Positions 17,881 to 28,368 of a DNA stretch of 64,000 nt are shown one piece after another. Source of the DNA: Roseiarcus sp963772555 (lineage in GTDB: Bacteria; Pseudomonadota; Alphaproteobacteria; Rhizobiales; Beijerinckiaceae); NCBI GenBank assembly GCA_963772555.1, contig CAVYXQ010000006.1, positions 186,001 through 250,000 of the forward strand. Direction: 5' to 3'. The notes below the pieces were generated by a model. That model saw nothing but the letters and a program-made list of their open reading frames with translations. It made no database searches and was not told the DNA's origin. The translations under genes were made by a program, and so were the position numbers. Position 1 is the first letter of the stretch. Every line of letters starts with the position of its first letter.

Positions 17881-17975
17881 GACGTTTTCAGAGGCTGAGA
17901 AGCAGCTGAAGGAATATGACGCGGTCTATTGCGCCGGAGGCCGCGGCCCCGAATACATCCGGACCGGAAATTCAC
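17881..17975 (+). pseudogene. Fragment of a DJ-1/PfpI-family protein
   Basis: One frame reads KQLKEYDAVYCAGGRGPEYIRTG, which closely resembles the PfpI motif around the glycine-rich loop (YDA-PGGR-PEYIR in intact proteins). Nothing family-like precedes or follows it. It is a short relic within the gene-poor interval 17803-18222, which otherwise shows only a small inverted repeat (GAGCTC arms around 18031-18061). Confidence 0.45.
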
Positions 17976-18222
17976 CACGGAGAATCGGTCGGCGTACGGA
18001 TCAGAGAACCGGCGTAGCGGGTCGAATTACATCGAGCTCTCGCAGTATATAGCGGGAGCTCGAAATGTTGTTGACGATTTTTCTACCGTTCCACGGCGCC
18101 AAAAACGCCGTCTCGGCCATGAAGGAAGCGGGAGCCTGCGTCAGTTGATCCAATAGTGTGGATACATGCGAGCGCCGGCAAGTCAATCCGCTGCCAAATT
18201 TGGAGCGCGCTCAGTCTCGCAA

Positions 18223-18450
18223 CTACGCCCGCCCAATAAGGTCGTAGTCGCAGGCGCGGCCGGTGAACGGCGTGGCGTCGCGGTAGTCGATTGGATTGAG
18301 CCAAAGCCATTCATCCCAGGACCCGATGACCACGCAGGTCTCATTGTTATCCCGGCGCCGCACGGTGTCGCCGTGCCGGAAGGTCTGGAAATACGTTGAC
18401 TCGTCCTGCCTGGCAGCGGGCGTCTCACGGCTGGCGGTAGCAATCCTCAT
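18223..18450 (-). CDS. Possible small protein of unknown function
   Basis: A 75-residue ORF whose second half looks like a real folded peptide: FRHGDTVRRRDNNETCVVIG followed by WDEWLWLNPIDYRDATPF. The short beta-rich arrangement recalls small SH3-like domains, but I cannot name a family. No convincing ribosome site is seen before the ATG at 18450, and overlapping frames on both strands compete. The interval from 18451 to 18642 has no other candidate. Confidence 0.4.
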   Translation of the reverse strand: MRIATASRETPAARQDESTYFQTFRHGDTVRRRDNNETCVVIGSWDEWLWLNPIDYRDATPFTGRACDYDLIGRA

Positions 18451-18642
18451 TGTCGCGTTCTCACTTGCTAATGTTCCCCTGTTGAGCGTCGAATTCGAGA
18501 ACGCTTAGTTTACATCAGTCAACGGCGCGGTCAATTGGATCGCAGAGAATTCATCGCTCTTCTCAGGCGTATTCTACACATGTACAACTGGTTCTCGCCA
18601 AAGTGACGACTATCTGAATCTTCCACCGGCGAGCGACGGCTG

Positions 18643-20013
18643 TCAGCCCCCCAGCGGTTCGAATCGCGCGGTGAAGTGGCGCAGCGCCGACGGCTCCCAG
18701 ACGATGCGGTAGCCAGACAGCTTTTCCCTGACGGCGGCGATCTCGGCGAAGGTCTCGACGATATAGTCGGCGTGCGACTGGGTGTAGACCCGCCGCGGCA
18801 TCGCGAGGCGCACGAGGTCCATCGCCGCCGGCGTCTCCGAGCCGTCCCGCCGGCGGCCGAACATCACCGTGCCGATCTCGCACGAGCGAATGCCGCCGAC
18901 GTCGTAGAGCGCGCAGGCCAGCGCCTGTCCCGGATATTCGAGCGGCGGAATGTGCTCGAGCCAGCCGCGCGCGTCGACGAAAACGGCATGCCCGCCGGTT
19001 GGCTGCACGATCGGCACGCCGAGGGCGACGAGCCGCTCGCCGATATAGGCGTTGGTCCGGACGCGATAGGCAAGATAATGCTCGTCGACGATTTCGCTCA
19101 GGCCCTGGGCGATCGCTTCGAGATCGCGCCCGGCGAGGCCGCCGTAGGTCGGAAAGCCCTCCGTCTGGATGAGGCGGGTGCGGGCGCGCTCGGCGAGGGC
19201 GTCGTCGTTGAGCGCGAGCCAACCGCCGATGTTGGCGAAGGCGTCCTTCTTCGCGCTCATGGTCATGCCGTCGGCGAGGGCGAACATGTCGCGCACGATG
19301 TCGACGACCGGCCTGCCGCCCTGCCCCTGCTCGCGTTCCCGGATGAACCAGGCGTTTTCCGCAAAGCGGCAGCCGTCGATGATAAAGGGCTTGCCGAAGC
19401 GGCGCGCCAGTCCCGCCGCGGCCCGGATGTTCTCGAGGCTCGCCGGCTGCCCGCCGCCGGCGTTGTTGGTGACCGTGATCATCACGCAGGGAACCGCGTC
19501 GCCATGCGCCTCGAGGAAGGCCTCGAGGCGGGCGAGGTCGATATTGCCCTTGAACGGATGCGGCGCCGCCGGATCGAGACCCTCGGGCGCCGGGAGGTCG
19601 ATCGCCTCGGCGCCGGTCGCCTCGATATTGCCGCGCGTCGTGTCGAAATGGGTGTTCGAGGGAATTTTCAGCCCGGGTCCGCCGATCAGATGAAAGAGGA
19701 TCGCCTCCGCGGCGCGGCCCTGATGGGTCGGGATGACGTGGCGGAACGGCATCAGGTTTTTGACCGCGGCCTCGAAGCGATGGAACGAGGGCGAGCCGGC
19801 GTAGCTTTCGTCGCCGACCATGATCGCCGCCCATTGGCGGGCGCTCATGGCGGAGGTTCCCGAGTCGGTGAGAAGATCGATCAGCACGGCGTCCGAATCG
19901 AGCGCGAACAGATTGTAATGCGCCGCCGCCAGATAGGCCCGCCGCTCCTCTTGCGAGGTCAGGCGCAGCGGCTCGACGGACTTGATGCGGAAGGGTTCGA
20001 TGATCGTCTTCAC
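18643..20013 (-). CDS. tnaA: Tryptophanase / beta-eliminating lyase
   Basis: A 456-residue PLP enzyme closely following tryptophanase throughout: TDSGTSAMSARQWAAIM, VIPTHQGRAAEAI, ITVTNNAGGGQPASL, the PLP Lys in MTMSAKKDAFANIGG, EGFPTYGGLAGRD, and the end ALRHFTARFEP. It splits tryptophan to indole, pyruvate and ammonia; tyrosine phenol-lyase is the close alternative and the deciding residues cannot be settled by eye. No tnaC-like leader peptide or tryptophan permease gene is adjacent. Confidence 0.9.
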   Translation of the reverse strand: MKTIIEPFRIKSVEPLRLTSQEERRAYLAAAHYNLFALDSDAVLIDLLTDSGTSAMSARQWAAIMVGDESYAGSPSFHRFEAAVKNLMPFRHVIPTHQGRAAEAILFHLIGGPGLKIPSNTHFDTTRGNIEATGAEAIDLPAPEGLDPAAPHPFKGNIDLARLEAFLEAHGDAVPCVMITVTNNAGGGQPASLENIRAAAGLARRFGKPFIIDGCRFAENAWFIREREQGQGGRPVVDIVRDMFALADGMTMSAKKDAFANIGGWLALNDDALAERARTRLIQTEGFPTYGGLAGRDLEAIAQGLSEIVDEHYLAYRVRTNAYIGERLVALGVPIVQPTGGHAVFVDARGWLEHIPPLEYPGQALACALYDVGGIRSCEIGTVMFGRRRDGSETPAAMDLVRLAMPRRVYTQSHADYIVETFAEIAAVREKLSGYRIVWEPSALRHFTARFEPLGG

Positions 20014-20383
20014 GGGGGAGGCTCCCTTCCGCCCCGTCTCGACAGAAACCGGGGCTGTTGCGCCGCGGTTGCCGCCGGGAGTGGCGAGCCGCGCTCAGCG
20101 CCCTGATTGCCACCGTGATACGCCGAGGCGGGCGCGGGCGCAACGGGAGACGGCGGATAGCGTCAGCGTCCGCTTGGTCGCCAGATAATCACCTTTGCTA
20201 TTTCTGAAAAATCCACATTTTCTTGCCGAACGGATCGTTTTGTGGTCCGCTCGCCTTTGGCGTGTCGAGACGCATCGCCGTCTCATCTTTCGATTGCTCT
20301 TCTCGCCGCGGACCGATCCATGCTGCGAGGCGAAGTGAGGGCGCGGCAGACGACGCCGAGAGAAGCTGCAACAGGAAGACCGG
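20014..20383. other. Divergent intergenic region, no gene seen
   Basis: This 370-base stretch separates tnaA (minus) and the DUF502 gene (plus), so it must carry both promoters. The middle (about 20190-20240) is AT-richer than its surroundings and is where a promoter would be expected. I see no supported ORF, hairpin terminator or repeat. Confidence 0.4.
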
Positions 20384-20992
20384 ATGAAAGCGATTTCCCA
20401 TTTTCTGCGGACGACCATCCTCGGAGGCGTCCTGTTTCTGACGCCGATTGTGGTGCTCCTCTTCGTTCTCAGCAAGGCGTTCGAGATCGCCCGGCGCGGC
20501 TTGAAACCGGTGGCCGCGATCATCCCGGACAGATTGGTCTCCGGGACGACGACGGAGGCGATTCTGGCGATCGTCCTCATTGCGCTTTCGTGCTTTCTCG
20601 CCGGTCTCTTCGCCCGCACCCGGCCGGCGCAACAAATCGTGGCCGAGCTCGAGTTTACCGTGCTCTCAAAGGTCCCTGCTTACGAATATTTGAAGCAGGC
20701 CGGCGCGAGCGTCATGGGCCTCGGCGAGATGGCCGACCATCCGGTCGTGTTCGCGCAATTGGGCGACGCGTGGCGGATCGGGGTCCAGACCGACTCGCTC
20801 GGCGGCGAGGTCGTCGCGGTGTTCATTCCCAATTCCCCAAACCCCATGTCTGGATCGGTTTTCCTCCTCGCCGCCGATCACGTCCGTCCCGCCTCCGTTC
20901 CACTCGCCACGGCGATCGGTTGCCTGAGGCGGTGCGGCGCCGGGTCGGCCACGGTCCTGAGTGAGCTTGCGCCCCGCACGGCCACGGCCTGA
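20384..20992 (+). CDS. DUF502 membrane protein
   Basis: A 202-residue inner-membrane protein of the DUF502 family. Two N-terminal membrane helices (TTILGGVLFLTPIVVLLFVL and AILAIVLIALSCFLAGLFA) are followed by a soluble domain with VPAYEYLKQ and VVAVFIPNSPNPMSGSVFLL, the recognisable DUF502 core. The function is unknown. It stands alone. Confidence 0.85.
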   Translation: MKAISHFLRTTILGGVLFLTPIVVLLFVLSKAFEIARRGLKPVAAIIPDRLVSGTTTEAILAIVLIALSCFLAGLFARTRPAQQIVAELEFTVLSKVPAYEYLKQAGASVMGLGEMADHPVVFAQLGDAWRIGVQTDSLGGEVVAVFIPNSPNPMSGSVFLLAADHVRPASVPLATAIGCLRRCGAGSATVLSELAPRTATA

Positions 20993-21174
20993 CGTGGACT
21001 TGTCGAAGCGATGATGGCCTCGCCCGTGATGCCCAGGTGCCGCTTGTCCTAACGGCGAAGTTGCACCTGGATTGGTCAGAGATCTCCGTGATATTGCGGG
21101 CCGGCAATTCGCCGACCCTGTTTCGCGAGACTAAACCGTGGTTCGGGTGTTCAACCCTTCCCAGCCAAGACGGC

Positions 21175-21726
21175 TCAAGGCGTTTTCGGATTCGTGCCGG
21201 TATGGTTGCCGGTCGAACCGTTCTGGTTGCCCATCGAGCCGGTCTGGTTGCCGGTCGAGCCGGTCTGGTTACCCATCGCGCTGCCGTGCTTCGACATGGA
21301 GGCGGTCGAGTTCGACTTCATCTGATTCTGCTGTTGTCCGTTCTGATTGGCCGTCGCCTGAGACTGGTTGTTCACATTGACGCCCAGCGCGGCGAGAGTC
21401 TGCTGGTTGAGCTCGCCCTTTCCAGGCAGATTTTTCTCCTTCTGGAAGTTCATGATCGCCTCTCTGGTGGCCGGACCCCACTCACCATCGACGTTCTTCG
21501 CGTCGAAGCCGGCCTTGTTGAGGTTCATCTGGATGTCCTTGACCTGGGCTTTGCTCAGGCTCGACGGCTGGATGGTCTGCTGCTCGTTTGCCGCCTGGTT
21601 TTGCTGCTGGTTTTGCTGGAGGTTTTGGCTCTGCGGAGCCGGGGTTGCCTGGCTGCCGTTGGATTGCGCCATCGCCGGCAATGACATAGCCAGGCAGGCG
21701 GCCGAAGCGAGAAGGATGCGTTTCAT
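21175..21726 (-). CDS. Exported peptidoglycan-binding-domain protein with Gln/Asn-rich flanks and C-terminal repeats
   Basis: A 183-residue protein. A signal peptide (LLASAACLAMSLPAMAQ) is followed by a Gln/Asn-rich linker, then a PG_binding_1-like domain (about 60-115: VKDIQMNLNKAGFDAKNVDGEW), then another polar linker ending in short tandem repeats of the form GNQTGSTGNQTGSMGNQNGS. The start is the ATG at 21726 before MKRILL; the longer frame adds non-conserved residues. It probably sits in the periplasm on the cell wall, with a linker that can change length by slippage. Confidence 0.8.
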   Translation of the reverse strand: MKRILLASAACLAMSLPAMAQSNGSQATPAPQSQNLQQNQQQNQAANEQQTIQPSSLSKAQVKDIQMNLNKAGFDAKNVDGEWGPATREAIMNFQKEKNLPGKGELNQQTLAALGVNVNNQSQATANQNGQQQNQMKSNSTASMSKHGSAMGNQTGSTGNQTGSMGNQNGSTGNHTGTNPKTP

Positions 21727-21926
21727 TGTCAAACTCCGTGTTTTCGGTGTCCCATCGCTGCGAAGGGACACAATAGAAAACGGGTTTGACGCCCCAACTG
21801 TTCAATCTGCGGGCGAAAGAATATTGCCTGAAGCTCGGATGACAACGTTCGCCACGATCACGCGGGCGTGACTAGACACATATGCGCTGGCGCTCGGCGT
21901 TTTCCGGCGGGCGCCCGACCTCTAGT

Positions 21927-23559
21927 CTAGGTGATCACGCTCGGCGCCTTCCGCCCGGTGCGCGCTTCGATGCCGGCGAGCTCGCGCGAGAGGGCGATCA
22001 GGTCGGCGAGCGCGGCTTGGGTGTCCTGGCCGAGGTCGCCTGAGGGCGGGACGTAGCGCTCGATATAGACGCGCAGCGTCGCCCCCACCGTGCCGGTGCC
22101 GGAGAGGCGGTAGACGATGCGCGAGCCGCCCTCGAACATCACCCGGATCCCCTGATGATCGGATTCCGAGCCATCGACCGGATCGTGATATTCGAAGTCG
22201 TCCATCGCCTCGACCCTGTCGGCGCCGAACGTCTTGCGCGGCAGGGTCGCGATCATGGCGCGCAGATTGTCCATGAGGCCGCTGGCCGCCTTGGCGTCGA
22301 TCTCGTCATAGTCGTGCCTCGTGTAGTAGTTGCGCCCGTACGTTCTCCAGTGCTCGCGCACGAGGTCGATCGCGGGGATCCGGCGGCGCGCGAGGATGTT
22401 GAGCCAGAGCAGCACCGCCCAGAGGCCGTCCTTCTCGCGGATGTGGTTCGAGCCGGTGCCGAAGCTCTCCTCGCCGCAGAAAGTGGCGAGGCCGGCGTCG
22501 AGGAGATTGCCGAAGAACTTCCACCCCGTCGGCGTCTCGTAATGGCGGATGCCGAGATGCGCCGCGACCCGGTCGGCCGCCGCGCTCGTCGGCATCGAGC
22601 GGGCGACGCCGGCGAGCCCGTTCGCGTAACCCGGGGCGAGGGTGGCGTTGGCGGAAAGCATTGCCAGCGAATCGGACGGCGTCACATAGATGCCGCGCCC
22701 GAGGATGAGGTTGCGGTCGCCGTCGCCGTCGGAGGCGGCGCCGAAGTCGGGCGCTTGCGGCGACATCATGAGATCATAGAGGTCCTTGGCGTAGGTCAGG
22801 TTCGGATCGGGATGATGGCCGCCGAAGTCGGGCAGCGGCGTGCCGTTGACCACCGACCCCTCCGCCGCGCCGAGTTCCCGCTCGAGGATCGCATGCGCGT
22901 AGGGGCCGGTCACCGCATGCATGGCGTCGAAGCGGATGCGGAAGCCGGAGGCGAAGAGCGCCCGCATGGCGTCGAAGTCGAAAAGGCTCTGCATCATGCG
23001 AAAGATACTGGGCGACCGGATCGACGATCTCGACGACCGTCCCTTCGACCCTCGATTTCCCCGAGCCGGTCGATGTCGACGTCCGGCGCGTCGGAGATCT
23101 TGTAGGCGGTGACCGCCTTCGTCCGCTCGTAGATCGCGTCGGTGATCTTCTCCGGGGCCGGGCCGCCGGCACCGATGTTGTACTTGACGCCGAAGTCGCC
23201 GTTCGGGCCACCCGGATTGTGGCTCGCCGACAGGATGATGCCGCCGAACGCCTTGAGATGCCGGATGAGCGCCGGAGGCGGCGGGCGTCGAAAGAATCCC
23301 GCCCTTGCCGATCACGATCCGGCCGAAGCCGTTGGCCGCGGCGATTTTCACGACGATCTGAATGGCCTCGCGATTGAAGTAGCGGCCGTCGCCGCCGAGG
23401 ACCAGCGTCTTTCCCGCAAAGTCGTCGAGGGAGTCGAAGATCGACTGGATGAAGTTTTCGAGGTAATCCAGGCTCCTGGAAGACGGAGACCTTCTTGCGC
23501 AGGCCCGACGTGCCGGGCTTCTGGTCGGGAAAAGGCTTGGTAGCGACGGTTCGGATCAT
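21927..23559 (-). pseudogene. pgm: Phosphoglucomutase with four apparent single-base frameshifts
   Basis: The gene starts at the ATG at 23559 (MIRTVATKPFPDQKPGTSGL) and ends at 21927. The product interconverts glucose 1- and 6-phosphate, feeding glycogen and polysaccharide synthesis. Correct reading requires removing one extra base near 23469, 23272, 23050 and 22999: between them the family sequence appears in successive frames (DGRYFNREAIQIVVKIAAANGFGRI; GGIILSASHNPGGPNGDFG with the phosphoserine; VEGTVVEIVDPVAQYLS; then FDFDAMRALF to the end). Corrected length is about 542 residues, exactly family-typical, with FGAASDGDGDRN and EESFGTGSNHIREKDG intact. Either a recent pseudogene or four consensus errors; I lean to errors. 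Confidence 0.85.
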
Positions 23560-23748
23560 GGACGACGTCTCCCCGTATGCGGCGGCCCGCAGAGGGTCGC
23601 AGTCTAGGCGCCGGGACAGGCGGCGGCAACGTCCCGCGGGATCACGACAGGAACATGAACGGCCGGAAACGAATTGTGAAGACTTGGTAAGCTTTTCATG
23701 AGGTATTGAGATCGACCTTCGCCAGGATTGCGCCGAGGAGGCCAGGGG

Positions 23749-25089
<1,341 letters not shown>

Positions 25090-25092
25090 ACC

Positions 25093-25572
25093 TCAGTAGC
25101 CGCGCGCCGCCCAATAGGCGAAGGCCTGCGAGAGCTGCGCAATCCGGTCGAAGTTGGATTGTTCGACGAGCGCCTGATCGACCGCCATTGGATAGTAGCT
25201 GGTCGTCGCGCGGAGCGGATGGGTCACCCCGGCGACGGTCACCTCGCCGATCATCTGGTCGGGCGCCGAGCCTTGCGGACCCTGGCCGCCGCTGCTTGGC
25301 CCGAGGATGACATAGTCGATGCGGGCCGAAACCGGTTCGCCGCCCTGACCGGCGCGGGCGAAGGCTTGAGCAAGATCGGCGGTCAGTTGCTGGGCCACCC
25401 AGGCCGCGGTCGGATCGCCGGAATTGGCGCGCAGCGGCGCGACGTCGACATGAATGCCGCCAACCGCCGCGGGGGGCCGCGCCAGCGCGCCCTGAAGAAA
25501 GATCGCGGGCGCAAGGACGATCGCGCCGAGGGCGCCGAGCGCGGCCCGACGCGTAACTACGAAGCTGGACAT
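25093..25572 (-). CDS. Exported protein of unknown function
   Basis: A 159-residue protein. The start carries twin arginines (VVTRRAALGALGAIVLAPAIF) before a hydrophobic core and an ALARP cleavage region, so Tat or Sec export is likely. The mature part (IHVDVAPLRANSG, then ISARIDY-like strands) resembles small periplasmic lipoprotein-like domains but I cannot assign a family. It converges on glmM with only three bases between the stop codons. Confidence 0.7.
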   Translation of the reverse strand: MSSFVVTRRAALGALGAIVLAPAIFLQGALARPPAAVGGIHVDVAPLRANSGDPTAAWVAQQLTADLAQAFARAGQGGEPVSARIDYVILGPSSGGQGPQGSAPDQMIGEVTVAGVTHPLRATTSYYPMAVDQALVEQSNFDRIAQLSQAFAYWAARGY

Positions 25573-25826
25573 CGACTTGAACCTCCGCCGCCGTGGCCGC
25601 GCCGGACCCCAGCGCAGCAGGATTGACCAACTATTTAAACGCGCCGGACGCGCTTTCGGATCATCTGGGCGCGCCGGGCCGCGCCCCTTTGCGTCAGGGC
25701 GATCGGTCGGCCCGCTTTCGCTGATATTAACAAGTCCTTAACCCCGCAACAAAAATTACCGCTTTCAAATTCCGCGAATCGCTTTAACATTGAGCGCGTC
25801 GTCAACAGCCGAAAGGAGGTGATCCA

Positions 25827-25910
25827 GTGTCTCATTGTCATCAGCCCTGCATGATCGATAAGGCCTGGGTTATTGTCCCTGCGAAGGATTTCGCGCGTAG
25901 CGTTCGCTAG
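25827..25910 (+). CDS. 27-residue peptide with an extreme Shine-Dalgarno sequence
   Basis: A GTG start at 25827 is preceded directly by AAAGGAGGTGATCCA (25812-25826), which can pair with essentially the whole 3' tail of 16S rRNA. The ORF encodes a Cys/His-bearing peptide starting SHCHQPCMIDKAWVIVPAKD and ends TAG at 25910. A rho-independent terminator follows 43 bases later, so a short transcript of roughly 200 bases is likely. It may be a translated small protein, a leader peptide or an RNA acting on ribosomes; I do not recognise the peptide. The DNA before it (25573-25811) is AT-rich near 25730-25800, a plausible promoter. Confidence 0.55.
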   Translation: MSHCHQPCMIDKAWVIVPAKDFARSVR

Positions 25911-25952
25911 GCAAGACCTAAGGCCCGGGCGAGCGAGCAAGGGCGCGACAAT

Positions 25953-25989
25953 GGAAGAGCCGTTCCAAACCAGGAGCGGCTCTTCTCTT
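25953..25989 (+). terminator. Intrinsic terminator after the 27-codon ORF
   Basis: A 9-base stem GAAGAGCCG/CGGCTCTTC closes a 14-base loop and is followed by TCTTT. It lies between the small ORF and the TMEM175 gene, separating the two transcripts. Confidence 0.8.
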
Positions 25990-26007
25990 TAGCGGGGACG
26001 GCGCCGC

Positions 26008-26619
26008 ATGGCGGAGGGCGACGAACGCTTCTCGAAAGCCCGCCTCGAGGCCTTCTCGGACGGCGTCATCGCCGTCATCATCACGATCATGGTGCTCGAT
26101 CTGAAGGCGCCGGAAAGCGCCGAGCCGGCCGCTTTACTGAAGCTGTGGCCGTCGTTCGCCATCTATCTGTTCAGCTTCGTCTTCGTCGCCATCTACTGGA
26201 TCAACCACCACAACCTCTTGACCGCGGCGCGGCGAGTGACGGCCACACTCATCTGGGCCAATAACGCGCTTCTCTTCTGTCTGTCGCTCATTCCTTTCGC
26301 CACCGCCTATGTCGCGGGAACCGACATCGCCCCTTTCCCGACCATGATTTACGGGGCGCTGCAGCTGACCTGCGCGCTTGCCTTCCACCTGGTGGTTTCG
26401 ACGATCGCTGCGCAGCGTCGGGACGACGGCGAGTTCGTCGCCGGCTTCCGGCCGCGGCAGACGCAGGACTTCGTCAGCATGGGCGTCTACGCCTTCGCCA
26501 CCGCGCTGGCGCTCTTCAGCCCGATCGGGGCGCTCGCGCTTTTCGTCCTCGTGGCGCTCGCCTATTTCGTCCCGGGCCTGGTCGTCGAGCTCTCGCAGCG
26601 GCGGCGTCGACGGCCCTGA
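26008..26619 (+). CDS. TMEM175-family (DUF1211) membrane protein, putative potassium channel
   Basis: A 203-residue integral membrane protein with about six helices. The diagnostic first helix RLEAFSDGVIAVIITIMVLDLK contains the FSD motif that forms the pore constriction in bacterial and lysosomal TMEM175 channels; helix 2-3 has FVFVAIYWINHHNL. It probably conducts potassium across the inner membrane. It converges on actP. Confidence 0.88.
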   Translation: MAEGDERFSKARLEAFSDGVIAVIITIMVLDLKAPESAEPAALLKLWPSFAIYLFSFVFVAIYWINHHNLLTAARRVTATLIWANNALLFCLSLIPFATAYVAGTDIAPFPTMIYGALQLTCALAFHLVVSTIAAQRRDDGEFVAGFRPRQTQDFVSMGVYAFATALALFSPIGALALFVLVALAYFVPGLVVELSQRRRRRP

Positions 26620-26647
26620 CAAGGGACGGGGACTTCCCAAAAAAGAA

Positions 26648-26672
26648 CACGCCCGGCCACCGGCCGGGCGCG
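26648..26672. terminator. Terminator between TMEM175 and actP
   Basis: A 9-base stem CGCCCGGCC/GGCCGGGCG closes a 3-base loop. Read on the minus strand it is followed by TGTTCTTTTTTGGG, a good T run, so it mainly serves actP; on the plus strand only CTTTAT follows. Confidence 0.8.
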
Positions 26673-26688
26673 CTTTATCATTCGCCCG

Positions 26689-28368
26689 TCAGTGAGCCGT
26701 GGCGACGTCCGCGCCGATGCCGGTCTGGGATCGGACGTACTGCGCTTCGAACGCCGCCTGCTCCTTCACCGCGGCCTTCGACCTGTCGGTGACCGAGAAG
26801 AGCCAGCAGCAGGCGAAGGCGAGCGGCATGGTGAACAGGGCCGGCGACACGTAGGGGAACCATGCGCCGGCTTTGTCGTGCCCGAGCACAGAGACCCATA
26901 TCGACGGGCTGAAGACCATCAGCACCACCGCGCTGATAAGGCCGACGAAACCGCCAATGAACGCTCCCCGGGTGGTCAGTCCCTTCCACAGCATGGCGAG
27001 CAGCAGAACGGGGAAGTTGGCGCTGGCCGCGACCGCGAAGGCCAGTCCGACCATGAAGGCGACATTCACCTTCTCGAACAGAACGCCGAGAATGATGGCG
27101 ACAACGCCAAGCACGACCGTGGTGATCCGCGACACCCTGACTTCGGCGCCTTCCTCGACCCTGCCGCGCCGGAAGACGCTCGCGTAGAGGTCGTGACTGA
27201 CCGCGCTCGCGCCTGACAGCGTCAGGCCCGAGACGACCGCCAGGATCGTCGCGAAGGCGACGGCGGCGATGAAGCCCTTCATCAGGTCGCCGCCGACCGC
27301 CTGGGCGAGATGGATGGCGGGCATGTTGCCGCCGCCCAGGAGCGCGCCCTTGATGTCGTTGCCGACGTGATAGGCGGGGTTCGTCCCGACCAGAATGATC
27401 GCGCCGAAGCCGATGATGAAGGTGAGGATGTAGAAATAGCCGATGAATGTGGTCGCCCAGAACACCGACTTGCGCGCTTCCTTGGCGTTGCTGACGGTGA
27501 AGAAGCGCATCAGGATGTGGGGCAAGCCGGCGGTGCCGAACATCAGCGCCAGCCCGAGCGAGAAGGCGTTGATCGGATTGGCGACCGCCGAGCCGGGGGT
27601 GAGGATCTTGTCGTGGCCCGGATGGACCTCGACCGCCTTGGCGATCAGCGCGTTGAAGTCGAAACCGAATTGCGCCAGCACCAGGAGCGCCATCAGCGTG
27701 GAGCCGAACAGCAGGAGCCCGGCCTTGATGATCTGCACCCAGGTGGTGGCGATCATGCCGCCGAAGGTGACGTAGATGATCATCAGCACGCCGACCACGA
27801 CGACCGCCCAGAGATAGGGCAGGCCGAACAAGAGCTCGATCAGCTGTCCCGCGCCGACCATCTGCGCGATCAGGTAGAGCGCGACCACGACCAGCGTGCC
27901 GGTCGCCGCCATCGCCCGCATCGGCGTCGCCTCCAGGCGATAGGACACGACGTCGGCGAAGGTAAAGCGGCCGAGGTTGCGCAGCGGCTCGGCCATCAGG
28001 AACATGATGAACGGCCAGCCGACGAGGAAGCCGATCGAATAGATCAGCCCGTAATATCCGCTGGTGTAGACAAGCGCCGTGATGCCGAGGAACGAGGCGG
28101 CCGACATGTAGTCGCCGGCGATCGCCAGGCCGTTCTGGAAGCCGGTGATGCCGCCGCCGGCGGCGTAGAAGTCCTTGGTCGTCCGCGTGCGCTGCGCCGC
28201 CCAATAGGTGATGCCGAGCGTCACGACGACGAAGGCGAGGAAGATGAGGACCGCGGTCCAGTCCGTCGGCTGGATCGTCCCGGCCTCGATCGGGCCGGCG
28301 GCGTACGCCGCTCCAGCCGTGAGACTAAGCGCGCCGGCGAGCGCGCCGGACCGAACGCGGCGGATCAT
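26689..28368 (-). CDS. actP: Cation/acetate symporter
   Basis: A 559-residue sodium:solute symporter with about 13-14 helices, taking up acetate or related short carboxylates. Seen in order: signal-like helix ending AGAAYAAGP, TTKDFYAAGGGITGFQNGLAIAGDYMSAASFLG (the ActP hallmark), FGTAGLPHILMRFFTV, and GLTLSGASAVSHDLYA. The ATG at 28368 overlaps by four bases the stop of the DUF485 gene, a conserved actP pairing. A longer open frame upstream is just the other frame of DUF485. Confidence 0.93.
   Translation of the reverse strand: MIRRVRSGALAGALSLTAGAAYAAGPIEAGTIQPTDWTAVLIFLAFVVVTLGITYWAAQRTRTTKDFYAAGGGITGFQNGLAIAGDYMSAASFLGITALVYTSGYYGLIYSIGFLVGWPFIMFLMAEPLRNLGRFTFADVVSYRLEATPMRAMAATGTLVVVALYLIAQMVGAGQLIELLFGLPYLWAVVVVGVLMIIYVTFGGMIATTWVQIIKAGLLLFGSTLMALLVLAQFGFDFNALIAKAVEVHPGHDKILTPGSAVANPINAFSLGLALMFGTAGLPHILMRFFTVSNAKEARKSVFWATTFIGYFYILTFIIGFGAIILVGTNPAYHVGNDIKGALLGGGNMPAIHLAQAVGGDLMKGFIAAVAFATILAVVSGLTLSGASAVSHDLYASVFRRGRVEEGAEVRVSRITTVVLGVVAIILGVLFEKVNVAFMVGLAFAVAASANFPVLLLAMLWKGLTTRGAFIGGFVGLISAVVLMVFSPSIWVSVLGHDKAGAWFPYVSPALFTMPLAFACCWLFSVTDRSKAAVKEQAAFEAQYVRSQTGIGADVATAH

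Noticed and set aside
25635..25940. 101-codon minus-strand ORF overlapping the 27-codon ORF
   Set aside because: No ribosome site or family features, and the plus strand there has a strong ribosome site and terminator.
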